Positions 44,536 to 54,821 of a DNA stretch of 64,000 nt are shown piece after piece. The position numbers and the translations under genes are program-made. The notes beneath the pieces were generated by a model. It was not told the DNA's origin. It did no database searches and was given only the letters and a program-made list of their open reading frames with translations. Position 1 is the stretch's first letter. The number at the start of each line of letters is the position of its first letter. The stretch is from Blepharisma japonicum (lineage: Eukaryota; Ciliophora; Heterotrichea; Heterotrichida; Blepharismidae), in the NCBI GenBank assembly GCA_949751835.1, contig CATKHK010000024.1, positions 124,001 through 188,000 on the forward strand, given 5' to 3'.

Positions 44536-45168
44536 TAGACCGCTAGCTATTTCTTTATATTATGACTAATTATTTGAAGAACTTTATAAGAAAATTAAAA
44601 TAATGCTACCTGATTAATCCAGCCCAAAAATTTTCAAATAAAATCTTGGTTATATAACTATTGAAAATGCTGTTGCACTTTTGTTTTAGGATATATAAAA
44701 GCATAGCCCATCGCAAAGTGATTGCAAAAACTTTCATATCAAAGAGATTTGCTATATGAAGTTTCAATGTTTGCACCTAAGGTTGGATTAATTTTTTTCA
44801 TCAAATATCAAAAGGATTTGATAGAGTCATTAAACTTTCTTCAAGGCTAAAACTAGCTATCTATAGATAACTGAGGATACTAGTTATAAATAAAAATTTA
44901 GTCAATATCTAACAGTTTTTTTTTAAAGCATTTATAATTTTTCATATAATTTGAAACAGCTTTATCTCATTTTGTTATTTCATAATAGGCCATTTTAATT
45001 TTTGAAAAATTTAAGCAATAAGAACGAAACTAATCTTTATTTAAGACTTTTCATTTTAATATCCTTTTATTTGAGCATTTCTGATTGCTCTATTTAGAAT
45101 TAATAAATTTCTGATAAATTCAAAGGCAAGTTAAGGAAATTATCACCTAAATCTTTATAATAAAAATA
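44536..45168. other. divergent intergenic region
   Basis: 633 bp between diverging genes, AT-rich. It holds both promoters. I looked for tRNA-like T-loops and found none. Confidence 0.55.
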
Positions 45169-46050
45169 ATGAACAAAGACGCAAAAGTTGAACAAAATCC
45201 GCAACCAACTCCTTTAATATGCCACGTAGAAGGTGATATTTTCTATGTCCCTTGCATATTAAGTTCAAATTCTTGTGAGTTCAAGCCTTTACTCCAGCCT
45301 ATCACTCCGCCAGAATCAAGGACAGATGCTTCCAAATCAAGTGGATGGAGTATCAATGAAGACATTGTTCTCTATCGAATTGTCGAAGCACGCGGTTTAA
45401 AAGCCTGAAGTGCTATAGCAAAAGAATTAAATGCAGTGATGCATCAAAAAAATGAAGTGCGAAATGGTCGCCAATGCAGAGAAAGGTGGTACAATCACGT
45501 AGACCCCAGCTTGAAAAAAGGTGAATGGACACCTGAAGAAGACATGTATATTCTGGAGCAGCAGCAATTAATCGGGAACAAATGAAGCGAAATTGCTAGA
45601 GGCTTAACAGGAAGAACAGAAAATAGTGTAAAAAATAGATGGAAAAGCATGGTTAAAAAGACTGAAAAAATCTGCCCACCAGGGGTTGATGTAATTGATA
45701 TGCTGCTAGCTCAAAAGCAAGGAAAAGATATGGAGAGTTCTGAAGATGAGGCAATGCAAAACATATCACCAATGATAAAGGGGATGTCAATCAATAACAC
45801 TCCGATTATTTCACAAATGCAATTTAGTCCTCAGGTTGGATGAAGTCCTCAGGTAGGTTTTAGTCCTAATATCGATTTTGGAAACTCTGGATTAAGCCCT
45901 GACATGGAATCAAATATGAAAAATATTTTTATTAGGGAACTGCCTGTAGGCTATAGAGAAGGCGCAGAAATGTGGAAGCAACTGTATTTTAAGAACAACC
46001 AAGAAAACATAAGCGGAACTCCATCTCCTTCGATATTCTTATCTATGTAG
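45169..46050 (+). CDS. R2R3-type MYB DNA-binding protein
   Basis: 293 residues with TGA=Trp, TAG stop. Two MYB repeats: first about 58-110 with Trp60, Trp80 and Trp107 (SGWSINEDIVLY; LKAWSAIAKEL; CRERWYNH), second 116-162 with Trp120, Trp139 and Trp158 (GEWTPEEDMYIL; GNKWSEIARGL; NSVKNRWKSM). Trp80 and Trp139 are TGA codons, so the classical MYB Trp triads only appear with reassignment, a strong test of the code. The linker NHVDPSLKKGEW is typical of c-MYB/plant R2R3 proteins. The C-terminal 130 residues are polar with a FSPQVGWSPQVGF duplication. Nuclear transcription regulator by family. Confidence 0.94.
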
Positions 46051-46092
46051 CTGAATTATTTTCTTAATTTATAAATTCAATGAATCATTAGT

Positions 46093-47157
46093 TTAAAAAC
46101 TAGATCCTTGATCATTTATTAGAGGCCCTTTTATGTAGTGTCCAGGGGGATACAGTCCAGGCCCATATCAGCTAGCCTTAACTTGATAAACTTTTATGAT
46201 TTTGTAGAATGAAAAAACTACAATCAAAAAGCATAGCCCACCTACTAGCCTAATGTGTGAAGGCTTTTCAAGCTTATGCAATATATTTAAACCTACAAAG
46301 CCTAACCCTCCAAGCACCATTAAGAACCCCATCATAAACCCTTCAGCACCATATTGACTTCTTTGTCCTGAGTGAATAAACTCAGCTTCCCCTTTTCCAT
46401 TAGTTCCAACCATAGGAACGCCATGAATAATGTCATATACAAATCCAGAAATGCATATAAAATATATCGTCAATCCCCCCGCGTACCAAACATAAGGAAT
46501 TAATAAAAAGCTTTTGATTTTATAAATAACAAATGCAAAAGTCGTAAAAATCAGCATAAAAGCTCCCATAGAAATTATCGCTGCAAGTGGAGATGCTTTC
46601 AATTCAATTTTTCTTCCTGATCTTGAATTAATAAAATCAAGGAGTTTTTGAGGGTGGACATCTCCATCTTTGCTAAATTCCCAAACTTCGTCGCGATAAT
46701 AAGAATATCTGTCCCCTTCATCTTTTATTGACTTTGGAGATGTGACGATCAGGTTAGGAACTGATGTGAATTTGAATTTTTGGAAAATTGGCAGGTTTTC
46801 TGAGTTGTATTCTAATATTGCAAAAAATACTGCCCTTGATTTAGAGCCTGGAGAGTTTAGTGGCAGCTCTGCATTTGCACCGCGGTAGGAGTAAATAACT
46901 TGGTCAAGCATAGAACCAATTTCATCACAGAGCTGACATTTGAACTTGGTTGGGTTGCTTGATGTAAGAAATACTACTAATGTGTAGGGGCGAGGATAAT
47001 CGACTACAAATTTCTGAAATCCTGAGGCAGTTAGCCTTATAAGTCCATCTGATTTGTAAGAAAGCGCTCTTAGCTCATCAGCTTTAGATTTTCCAATAGC
47101 TGCAAGATCGTTTGCATAGCATAAAAGTATTGCTAATGGTAGGATTAGAAATTTCAT
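46093..47157 (-). CDS. OST3: oligosaccharyltransferase subunit OST3/OST6 (MAGT1/TUSC3 family)
   Basis: 354 residues with the TGA at 46168-46170 read as Trp, TAA stop. ER-membrane subunit with a luminal thioredoxin-like domain that holds Cys-containing acceptor proteins by mixed disulfides so the oligosaccharyltransferase can glycosylate nearby Asn. Signal peptide 1-16; redox motif CQLC at 74-77 inside the domain (20-175); four transmembrane helices at about 193-216, 222-244, 272-292 and 302-322. The read-through segment KASWYGPGLYPPG corresponds to the short luminal/cytosolic C-terminus of MAGT1 (SKYHGYPYSF). The standard code would delete it. Its stop is 42 bp from that of the converging MYB gene. 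Confidence 0.93.
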
Positions 47158-47327
47158 TATATTTAGCCTATAAATTTAAAAGAAATATATAAAATAATGT
47201 AAATTAAAGTCCATAGCTATTATAATAGACTATTTCTAAAACCTCACAGCGGCATTAAACATTTTAACTGTATCATGATATTTGAATTTATTTATTAAAT
47301 AAAATAAAATTAGAGAAAGGACCATTT

Positions 47328-48107
47328 TTAATTTACGATTACGCATAACATGGACAAAGAGCCAAGCTGAATTACATCATTTGCTGTTGAAATAGTGTCA
47401 TCTTCTCTCTTGCATCCAATTATGTAAAGTAATGGTAGTCAATGATCTGGAGTTGGAGCTGCATCAATTCCCTGCTCCATGTCAAGGTAATTGATTAACT
47501 CATTAAATCGTGAATTTGCTAGTGCATTCTTTACACGATTAGTGAATCTGACAGCCCATTCCTGAGGTGGACCAGGAGCCCAATCAATCATACCAAAATT
47601 ATGAATAATATTTCCACTGCCCATAATCAAAACTCCTTCATCTCTCAGCTGAATTAACTTTCTCCCTAGCTCGTAATGAAAATTTGGAGGCTGTCTTCTA
47701 TCAATGCTAAGTTGAAGCACTGGGATATCAGCATTTGGATAAGCCTTAATCAAAACTGACCATGTTCCGTGATCCAATCCCCATGAATTGTCTAGAGTGA
47801 CGTTCAATGGCTGAAGCAAATTTTTAATTCTCTCAGCTAGACGTGGATTTCCAGGAGCAGGATATTGGGCATCAAAAAGGGCTTTTGGGAAGCCTCCAAA
47901 GTCATGAATTGTTTCAGGAGATTTCATCGCTGTCACGCGAACTCCATTGACATACCAGTGTGCTGAAATACTCAAAATAGCTGTTGGCTTAGGAAAAGAA
48001 GAAACAATGTCTCTCCATCCTTGAGTGACAGAGTTCTCTTCTATCGCATTCATCGGGCTTCCATGTCCGAAGAATATAGCTGGCATTCTTTGAATAGCTT
48101 GGCTCAT
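47328..48107 (-). CDS. DODA-type extradiol aromatic-ring dioxygenase (class III / LigB-like)
   Basis: 259 residues with one TGA read as Trp (PDHWLPLLY), TAA stop. Family: bacterial YgiD and plant 4,5-DOPA dioxygenase-like proteins, single-domain LigB enzymes that open catechol rings using a divalent metal. Visible metal-site and acid-base His: FFGHGSPMN (His15), SISAHWYV (His50), LDHGTWS (His113), NIIHNFG (His169), and the C-terminal TPDHWLPLLY. All expected residues are present, so it should be active; substrate unknown. One possibility is aromatic or pigment-related catechol metabolism, which is speculation. The base composition matches its neighbours, so it is not a recent transfer. Confidence 0.9.
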
Positions 48108-48701
48108 AGTTGATAAAGCTATAATAGAAGTCCAAATATGTCACCAAAATAGCATCATTATAGAGATATAGAGATAATTATAATATAATTTGGATTAAAA
48201 TATATTTGCTAAAATTATTGATTTCGTTAATCCGGTTTTATATAGCTTCAACATAAAAACAGGAATGGTATATAAATAAATTGATTTTAATAGATATAAT
48301 AAGTGATATGGTTTGCACTTAAAACAAAATTTAATAATTCAATATTATTTTATCTCCAATTACTTAATAAGAAGATTTAAAAATTTATTATCTATTAGAT
48401 CTATTATTTAGTATATTAATAGCCAATAACCATTTATAGTAAAATTATTTAATAATTCAAAAACAAATCTGAGATTATTCAGTTTGTAGGCTCTTTTGAT
48501 ATCTATCATAAAGTTTAAATAATTTCAATATAAATAATAATTTTACGTTATTTTTATTATATTCTTAGGCAGGAAAATATTATTCAAAAAAAAAATATCA
48601 GAAAATCGTAGCCTAGACTATTGTTTTTTCTTCATAGAAATATTTTTCTTAAGACAATTTTTTTATAAGTTACAAGCAATTAATATAATATTTACAAACA
48701 C
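48108..48701. other. divergent intergenic region
   Basis: 594 bp, among the most AT-rich in the window, between two diverging genes. No frame, RNA or tandem repeat recognised. Confidence 0.55.
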
Positions 48702-51700
48702 ATGAACCGAAGCACTATTAGTGAATTTTCAGCAAATAAAAAAGTTGATCTCATCGAAGTTGTTTCCCCAGCGAAACCCCTTAACAGCAATTTTAAGGCT
48801 TACTCCAAAAAATTTTCTTCTCATCGTTCAAATAAAAGTTTGGGTGCAGAAGAAATCAGGGCTCTTTTAAGAAAAGAGCAAGCCAAAGAAAAAATTAAAT
48901 GACAAAATAACAAAGAATCTCGCGATGTTTCATATCTCAAAGATAAACTAAAACCTGCAAATTTTCCACTTTTACCACCTTTACCCACAGATATTGATCA
49001 TCTAAAAAAACTATTAGAGTCAAGCACAAATGATTTATATTATACCTCCCCAAAAGCCAGAGCTGCTTGTAAAAGAGAAAATTGCGTAGATTTTGCATTG
49101 GAAAAAATTCATAGTCTCAAAAAAACGAGATCAAATCGAACATTGTCTTTTGGATCAATTGAAACGAGCCCAATTTCTTCTCCAACTTCTCATGATTCGC
49201 TTGAAATTGGCTTTTCTGGGATTCCAAGTGGAAGGCAAGAAATAGACCATTTGAGAAAATGATTCGGTTTTATGGTTGAAAAATATTCAAATACTGATGA
49301 TATTCAAGCAATGGAAGCTATTTATGTACTGTGTGGAAGGGAGCTTGTACGGCAAGTTACAGTCCACTGTGCTGAAAGAGGAGAGCTACTGAGAGATTTA
49401 TTTGCAAGATTTGATGAATTTTCAAAAATAAAAGAGGCACAAATAAATGAAAAAATCATCGAACTTAATAAAAAAGCGAAAAATGATTTACAGCAAGTAA
49501 AGAAACTCCATGCAGAGGCAATTGAAGAATACAAAGGAAAAATCGAAGAGCTGAATAAGAAGATTAAAATGAAAAAAGAAAGTAAGGCAAAGTTAAAAGA
49601 AGATATTATTGTGCTAAGAGTGAAACTTAAAGATGCTGCAAGAATGCACGAGCAGGAACAAACTTATAGCAAGGTTTTAAGAGAGTATGCAATGACACCG
49701 AATAGAGAAGCTCGAGATAAGAAAGGGACTAGGCTAGAAAAAGTGATTTCTACTGTGATGTGGAAGAAAAAAATTGATCGGATTGGGAAAACTGTTCCTC
49801 CAGATTCTATTTTTCTGCAGCCACCTGATTCTCCTGCGCTAATAAACAATAGCGATAGAAGTTTTGAATCTAATATTGAGCCAAGCATGAGTGGGACTGA
49901 CTCTAATCTTGAGCCAGGCCAAAACGGTATGGACTCTAATCCTGAATTGAGCCATATTGATGAATTGAAGAACAGAGAAGAAATATTTGTTACTAAATCA
50001 TCTAAAAGAATGCTTGAAAAAGAGACACAGACTGATATGATAGAAATTAGCCGCATAGTAAATCATACTAATGAAAATACTAATGGAGAATGCATACAGG
50101 AGGTGCAAGAAAACCCAGCAATCCCACTCATAAAAGAAAATCTTATTGAGAATGATTCAGAAAAAAATGAAATTGACCTAACAAAGGAAGAATTAAAACC
50201 AAGTAGCACCAATTACCAAAATCCAGATAAGTCTGAAATAAAAAGAAATCTTAAATTGAATATAAGTAATTCTCTTGCAAAAGAAATTAATACAGAGGAA
50301 GTGGATACAAAAGATAAAAATGTAAATAATACGAGATCCAGATATTTTGGAAATTCTCAAAACAAGATAAGTAATCCAAATTTCAGTAGCACAGGATTTT
50401 TAAATGACTACTCAAACAGCAAGAATGCATTTGACGAAGCAAAAATTGAACAAAATAAAGAAATTGTTGAATTAGGGTCTCCAATGAATAAGGATTCTCA
50501 GCTAATGGATGAAGATTTGAGTGATATTGAAGCTCCACATAATCTCTATAGTGCAACTAATGGAGAAATTAGCATTATCCTTACGGAAGCGATTGGCTCT
50601 TCTGAAGCGAAAAAAACTGATATAAAAACTTTAGATGAATTATCCAAGAATGATTCATTTTTATCACCTCTCAATTTAAAAGATCCTGCAGATAAGCTCA
50701 ACCCGCTAAAAGAAAGCAACAGAAAAAAGGCCAAAACTATCCCTAACACCGAAGTTAGAGAAGAGCCAAGCAATTTGACAGAGTTTCAATTATCAATAGA
50801 TTCAAGCAGTAAAGAGCTAAGGTCAGTTAAAGAAGAAATAAAAAAGCACATGGAAATACTGAATGACATTAAAAATCAAATCCAGTCCAAACAAAAAATG
50901 CTTAATAAGCTTATTTACCAAAAAAATTCCAATGAAGATTCTCCAGGAGTTTTCATGAGAAATAAATCACTGAAAGATCGAACCTCTCTTGAAGCTGGTC
51001 AGATTAATTTAAATGACAACCGCTCTATTGCGAAATTAATTCCTGCAGATGCAAATGTGGACTCTTGAAAAGAAGGCTTTCAGGCTGGACTTGAAAAAGG
51101 GAAATCTATGGGTTTTGCTGAAGGTGAGGATTTTGGGATTGAAGAAGGTAAAATGGAAGGCTATATTCAAGCAATTTATGAAAAAGATGCTATGAAAACA
51201 GTTGATTTAAATGATGAAGACTCATCTGACGAGTCAGTGCATGAAGAAAGCAAAATTGATTTATCTGATTATTCAGCCACATTTGCACGAGACAGCTTTG
51301 AGGCAGATTCTCCTCGAAATTTCAAAAAAACTTCAAGAAAGCTCACCCATATTCCATATAAAAAAGACACTTTGCCACCAAAGAAAAGAGGCACTGAAAT
51401 AATCGAATTTAATTTTCACAAAGCAGAAATTGTGACACAGAAAAAAATAAATCCTGCAAATTCTCTTTTAGAGACTATCCTTAAGAAAAAGACTAGCAGA
51501 ATAAAGAAATATTCAACGATGGGTATAAAAATGATTAACAGGATGATATCTACGATTTATCAAAACGGTATCCAATTGTTAAAGGAAGAAGATGAAGAAG
51601 CACTGAGCAGCCTGGCTGATCTCACTTATGATGAAATTTTCCAAAGATATGGAGTTAAAGTAGCAGCTGAGAAGAAATTTAGAGATTTTATCGCTTCACT

Positions 51701-52175
51701 ATTTAACACATCAACACATAAGCGATCTCTTATGTATATTAAATTCCTTAACTGTGGGAATAAAATTGGTGCAACTAATTATACAAGGCAGAGCTTGGTA
51801 ATGTACTTGAAGTGTCTTGACTTTATGCTAGCTTCGAATATAGGAATAATGTCAGGATATCTTGATACATCTGAAATAAACATGTTTCCTACGCTGAGAG
51901 CCATTGAGTGCGCAAGAGATAAGTTTGATCCGAAGCATACAATATCAGCAATGATAATACAGCATATTGAAAATAAAAGCATTATTGATCCAAAAAGAAT
52001 AAATCCAAATGGTCTTATCGAATTGGAGGATTTCTTAGAAATTGTGGTCGAAACTTATGAAACTTATCAAAGAAAAAATTTGGAAGGTGCACAAGGGAGT
52101 TACGAAGCCGTAGACTACAAATATGACCAAGAGATGCCAAATATTTGAAAACAAAATGAAGATGCATTAATATAA
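48702..52175 (+). CDS. large coiled-coil protein with conserved C-terminal domain, unrecognised
   Basis: 1,157 residues with four TGA read as Trp, TAA stop; otherwise it would be broken into several pieces. Region order: Ser/Lys-rich head (1-185); coiled coil (about 235-325) with long Lys/Glu runs; disordered acidic middle (340-730) containing short repeats such as SGTDSNLEPGQ and GMDSNPELS; a second coiled coil (about 715-755); a Gly-spaced helix (EGFQAGLEKGKSMGFAEGED, about 792-820); and a C-terminal globular domain (935-1157) that looks conserved (EKKFRDFIASLFNTSTHK; RINPNGLIELEDFLEIV). Basal-body or cortical scaffold is a reasonable guess. It ends 16 bp from the stop of the converging secreted protein. 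Confidence 0.82.
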
Positions 52176-52191
52176 TTTTATTACTTACATT

Positions 52192-52821
52192 TTAAGATAG
52201 CAGGTTTGTAATTAGTATCCCATAACTAATAAAGGTATATAATCCAGAGTTTGGTAGGCCTGCTTGAAGTGTAACAAATTCAATAAAAGTTGTTTGGGCA
52301 CAGCTTGGAGCCATTATCCAGTAGTTGTAATAAGTGTGTAAATCCTTATAGTACTGCCAGTATGTCTGGGGGGTTTTGTTATCATGCTTATCACAATACT
52401 CCCAATATCCATCAAAAACATCAGCACCCCAGCCAGGCATGCAGTAAGAATATCCATCTAGCCCGCATAAGCAGTCAACATAATTTCCATCTTTTAACAA
52501 GCAATCAGTTGCAGATGTGCATCGTTTTGGATACACAGTATCTGCCAAAAGCTCTTCGCCAGGAAATGTAAGGCAGTCAACTGATTCAGAAGAATCCAAT
52601 GATGGTGTATCAAGAGTATGACAAAATAAAACTGTTCCATTGTTTTTGAATCATGACATCAGAGACTCCACTGATCCATACGTTCCTACTGGGCAGCCGT
52701 AAAAATTTACATAGACTGATCCATCGCTGTCCCATGCTGCAGCTCCAGTTTCAAGTGAATTGCACATAATTGTTGGGCAAGTACTTTCTGCAAGATAAAC
52801 TAGTAAAAGGATTATCATCAT
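52192..52821 (-). CDS. secreted Cys-rich protein, possibly GPI-anchored
   Basis: 209 residues with one TGA (MSWFKN) read as Trp, TAA stop. Start MMIILLLVYLAEST gives a signal peptide of about 14 residues. Twelve Cys follow (positions 15, 20, 43, 67, 83, 101, 107, 117, 119, 127, 143, 174), probably in disulfides. The C-terminus YTFISYGILITNLLS is hydrophobic, as in GPI-attachment signals, or could be a short membrane tail. The Gly/Tyr-rich middle (GLDGYSYCMPGWGADVFDGY) has no family match that I know. It would be at the cell surface or in a secretory organelle. Sequence is longer by 74 residues than a standard-code reading allows. Confidence 0.8.
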
Positions 52822-52862
52822 TTTAAAATTAGTTTATAAGTAAGTGTTTAATAATAAATAAG

Positions 52863-53228
52863 TTAATCAGCTTCTAGAGGTGGAAGATGTCTGTTTATCA
52901 TTTGCTGAATTTTTGGCACATCAGCTCCATCAACTTCACCTATCAATTTGGGGCCCAAGAAAAATAAAAATCTTGGCTTGCACGATGATTGATGGCTGGC
53001 AAAGTCTGGGACCTTATCAGTTTCTGCTAAAAGAAATTGAAGGCGAGAGTCCCATTCATCAATTTTCATTGCAATAGATCTGAAAGATGAGGATAGTAGT
53101 TCGCATGGTCCACACCAAGCAAGGAAGAGATCGACAATGGTGAGTTTTTTGCCTGATATCAGTTCGTATAAGTGATCTTGGTTTCTGACAGTTATTTGAA
53201 ATTCTTGTTGCTTGCCTCTAGGTGGCAT
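52863..53228 (-). CDS. thioredoxin, axonemal/NME8-like
   Basis: 121 residues, TAA stop. Active site WCGPC with Cys39 and Cys42, in IVDLFLAWCGPCELL; the cis-Pro motif is CKPRFLFF and the last strand GEVDGADVPKIQ. The replacement of the usual TPTF by KPRF and the VDLFLAWCGPC start resemble the thioredoxin domains of dynein-associated thioredoxins (Chlamydomonas LC3/LC5, NME8/TXNDC3) rather than general thioredoxin, so a role on outer-arm dynein is possible. It stands alone, without NDK domains. Reductase activity is plausible; location is inference. It is 41 bp upstream of the secreted-protein gene. Confidence 0.85.
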   Translation of the reverse strand: MPPRGKQQEFQITVRNQDHLYELISGKKLTIVDLFLAWCGPCELLSSSFRSIAMKIDEWDSRLQFLLAETDKVPDFASHQSSCKPRFLFFLGPKLIGEVDGADVPKIQQMINRHLPPLEAD

Positions 53229-53821
53229 ATTTATTTATTTTAGAATATTAGCAATCGGGAAATCTTAAGCAGATAAAAATTTTATTTGATACTTATTTAA
53301 AAATAATTATATTCTTCTATTTAAAACTTTATTTTTTCATTCTTCTAATTCTTTGTTAGACTGTCGATATCATCTTTTGTTTTAACTTCTTTACTACTAA
53401 TTTTTTGCTTATCACCAATATTAGCAGCGCTATTATTCAAGCCATCTTCACTTTTAACTATTGTAATTGCATCAAAGCTTTTGAATTTCCCTGAAAGTTC
53501 TCTTACAACCCTTTTAAAACGAACACTGTATGAACAGAATTAAATTTCTTAAATTATTTTATTTAAAAGTGTTAAAACATAATAAGATGTATAAATATAA
53601 AAGCCCTGTGTAATAATTTTCTACTTATTTTTGAATTTTTTAAAAATCAAATTTATTTTAAACTATTGTGAATCAATATTTAAATATTTAAGTACCAGTA
53701 TAAGTCACCTATTCTAGCAGTTTTCTGGATGGAAAATGGCAACTATTTTGATCAGTTAGCTAGTGCACTTAAACATAAAGAGCTAATGGATGTATTTTTT
53801 TAGTGTCGGAAAAAATTCTTA
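53229..53821. other. gene-free stretch with a decayed frame
   Basis: 593 bp between two leftward genes. Apart from the minus-strand remnant at 53345-53539 it is AT-rich with no recognised feature. Confidence 0.5.
53345..53539 (-). pseudogene. open remnant without start codon
   Basis: On the minus strand 65 codons are open, ending TAG at 53345-53347, but contain no ATG and have a TAA immediately upstream. No 15- or 16-nt intron with GTA and A10 fits. The translated piece (SGKFKSFDAITIVKSEDG) has balanced composition unlike the surrounding DNA. It could be a gene remnant or the last exon of a gene with an unusual intron. Low confidence. Confidence 0.25.
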
Positions 53822-54460
53822 TTAGTAGTATATTTTGTTTAAAATAGAGGAATTTAGTTCATTTTCATTCATTGAAAGGCTCTTCTTTTTTGAATTAAAT
53901 TTCTCTTGATTCTTTGCTTTTGAGTCAAAATCTTCATTAATTGATGGAAGTTTGCAAGTTTTTCCCAAACTTGCTGTTCTTTCAATATGGTGGACTCTTG
54001 ATATTGTTTGCTTGTATTTCCTTGATTGCTCATAGTCATCATCAAATTTTTTTATATTAACGCTTGATGGCTTTTCTGTAATTCTTTTAAGAAATGCGAA
54101 ATTTTCATACAAAATTCTCTCAGCCTCTTTTTTCCTTGAAGTGAAATTCAGACTCCTTTGAGGGGATAATTTTTCACCGTTTACAGAAAACGCCTAAATA
54201 GAGTGTACAGATTTCCTTGTGGAAATGATGCTGAGTCTTTGCAAAAGCTCCTCATTGTCCTTTTGGACTGCTTTGGAGTGCTCTAACTCTAGGAAAATGT
54301 GTGCACGCTGAATCGGAGGAATTAAGTTCTTAGTTGTAGAAGGGGAATTATCTAGTCTTGTCGAGCGATGTGACTTTATATGTTTGAGTCTTCTTTTGTG
54401 ACCCATAAACGCTTGCTCGCGGTCCCACAAAGAAGAAGGAGTTAAGTTAACACTTCTCAT
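53822..54460 (-). CDS. CFAP97/Hemingway-like ciliary protein (two exons)
   Basis: 207 residues: exon 54209-54460 and exon 53822-54193, TAA stop. The join yields a continuous protein with two features of CFAP97-type proteins: a helix AVQKDNEELLQRLSIIST (about 65-82) and, about 35 residues later, ILYENFAFLKRITEKPSSVN followed by DDDYEQSRKYKQTISR, i.e. the EN-x-x-LLxRI and W/F-x-x-DY-x-x-x-x-x-Y-x-x-x-ISR pattern. CFAP97/Hemingway proteins localise to axonemes and are needed for motile cilia in animals and algae. The rest is basic and disordered. Without splicing exon 1 would end in TAG at 54194. Assignment rests on pattern memory, so moderate. Confidence 0.75.
54194..54208 (-). other. 15-nt intron
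   Basis: GTACACTCTATTTAG on the minus strand, phase 0, A at position 10. Retention terminates at its TAG; removal joins STRKS to AFSVNGEKL and opens 124 codons. Confidence 0.9.
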
Positions 54461-54821
54461 AATTATTTCGTAAAAAAATGCTTAGCATGATTAAATAAAA
54501 TATGCTTATTTACAAATTTTTTTCTTTTTAAGAGATATATTCAAGCTTACGTCAATTATATTTTAAAGAATATATAGTAATATCATTTATTATTAATGCG
54601 AAATAATAAAATAGATAAAAATTGTCTTCGCAATATTAAATTATAATAATTCTTGATTTTAATTTATTTCACTGCGCATAGAGATAGACACAGTAAAAAT
54701 TCTATTATTAATGCTATTTAACTTCCAAACATAAAGCTCATTAAAAAACTTTTTTTGAAAAATACGTTTATTCTCTAATATTTATCGGTTTTATTGAATA
54801 AATTTATTTCAAAGATAAACC
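54461..54821. other. divergent intergenic region
   Basis: 361 bp between diverging genes, AT-rich. Promoters for both sides; nothing else recognised. Confidence 0.55.

Noticed and set aside
44600-45168. tRNA-like gene in the largest gene-free gaps
   Set aside because: No T-loop plus acceptor complement could be found by eye here or in the other gaps.
6541-52150. Standard-code interpretation with many short fragmented genes and pseudogenes
   Set aside because: Breaks occur only at TGA and at conserved Trp positions; flanking codons keep frame and domain continuity.
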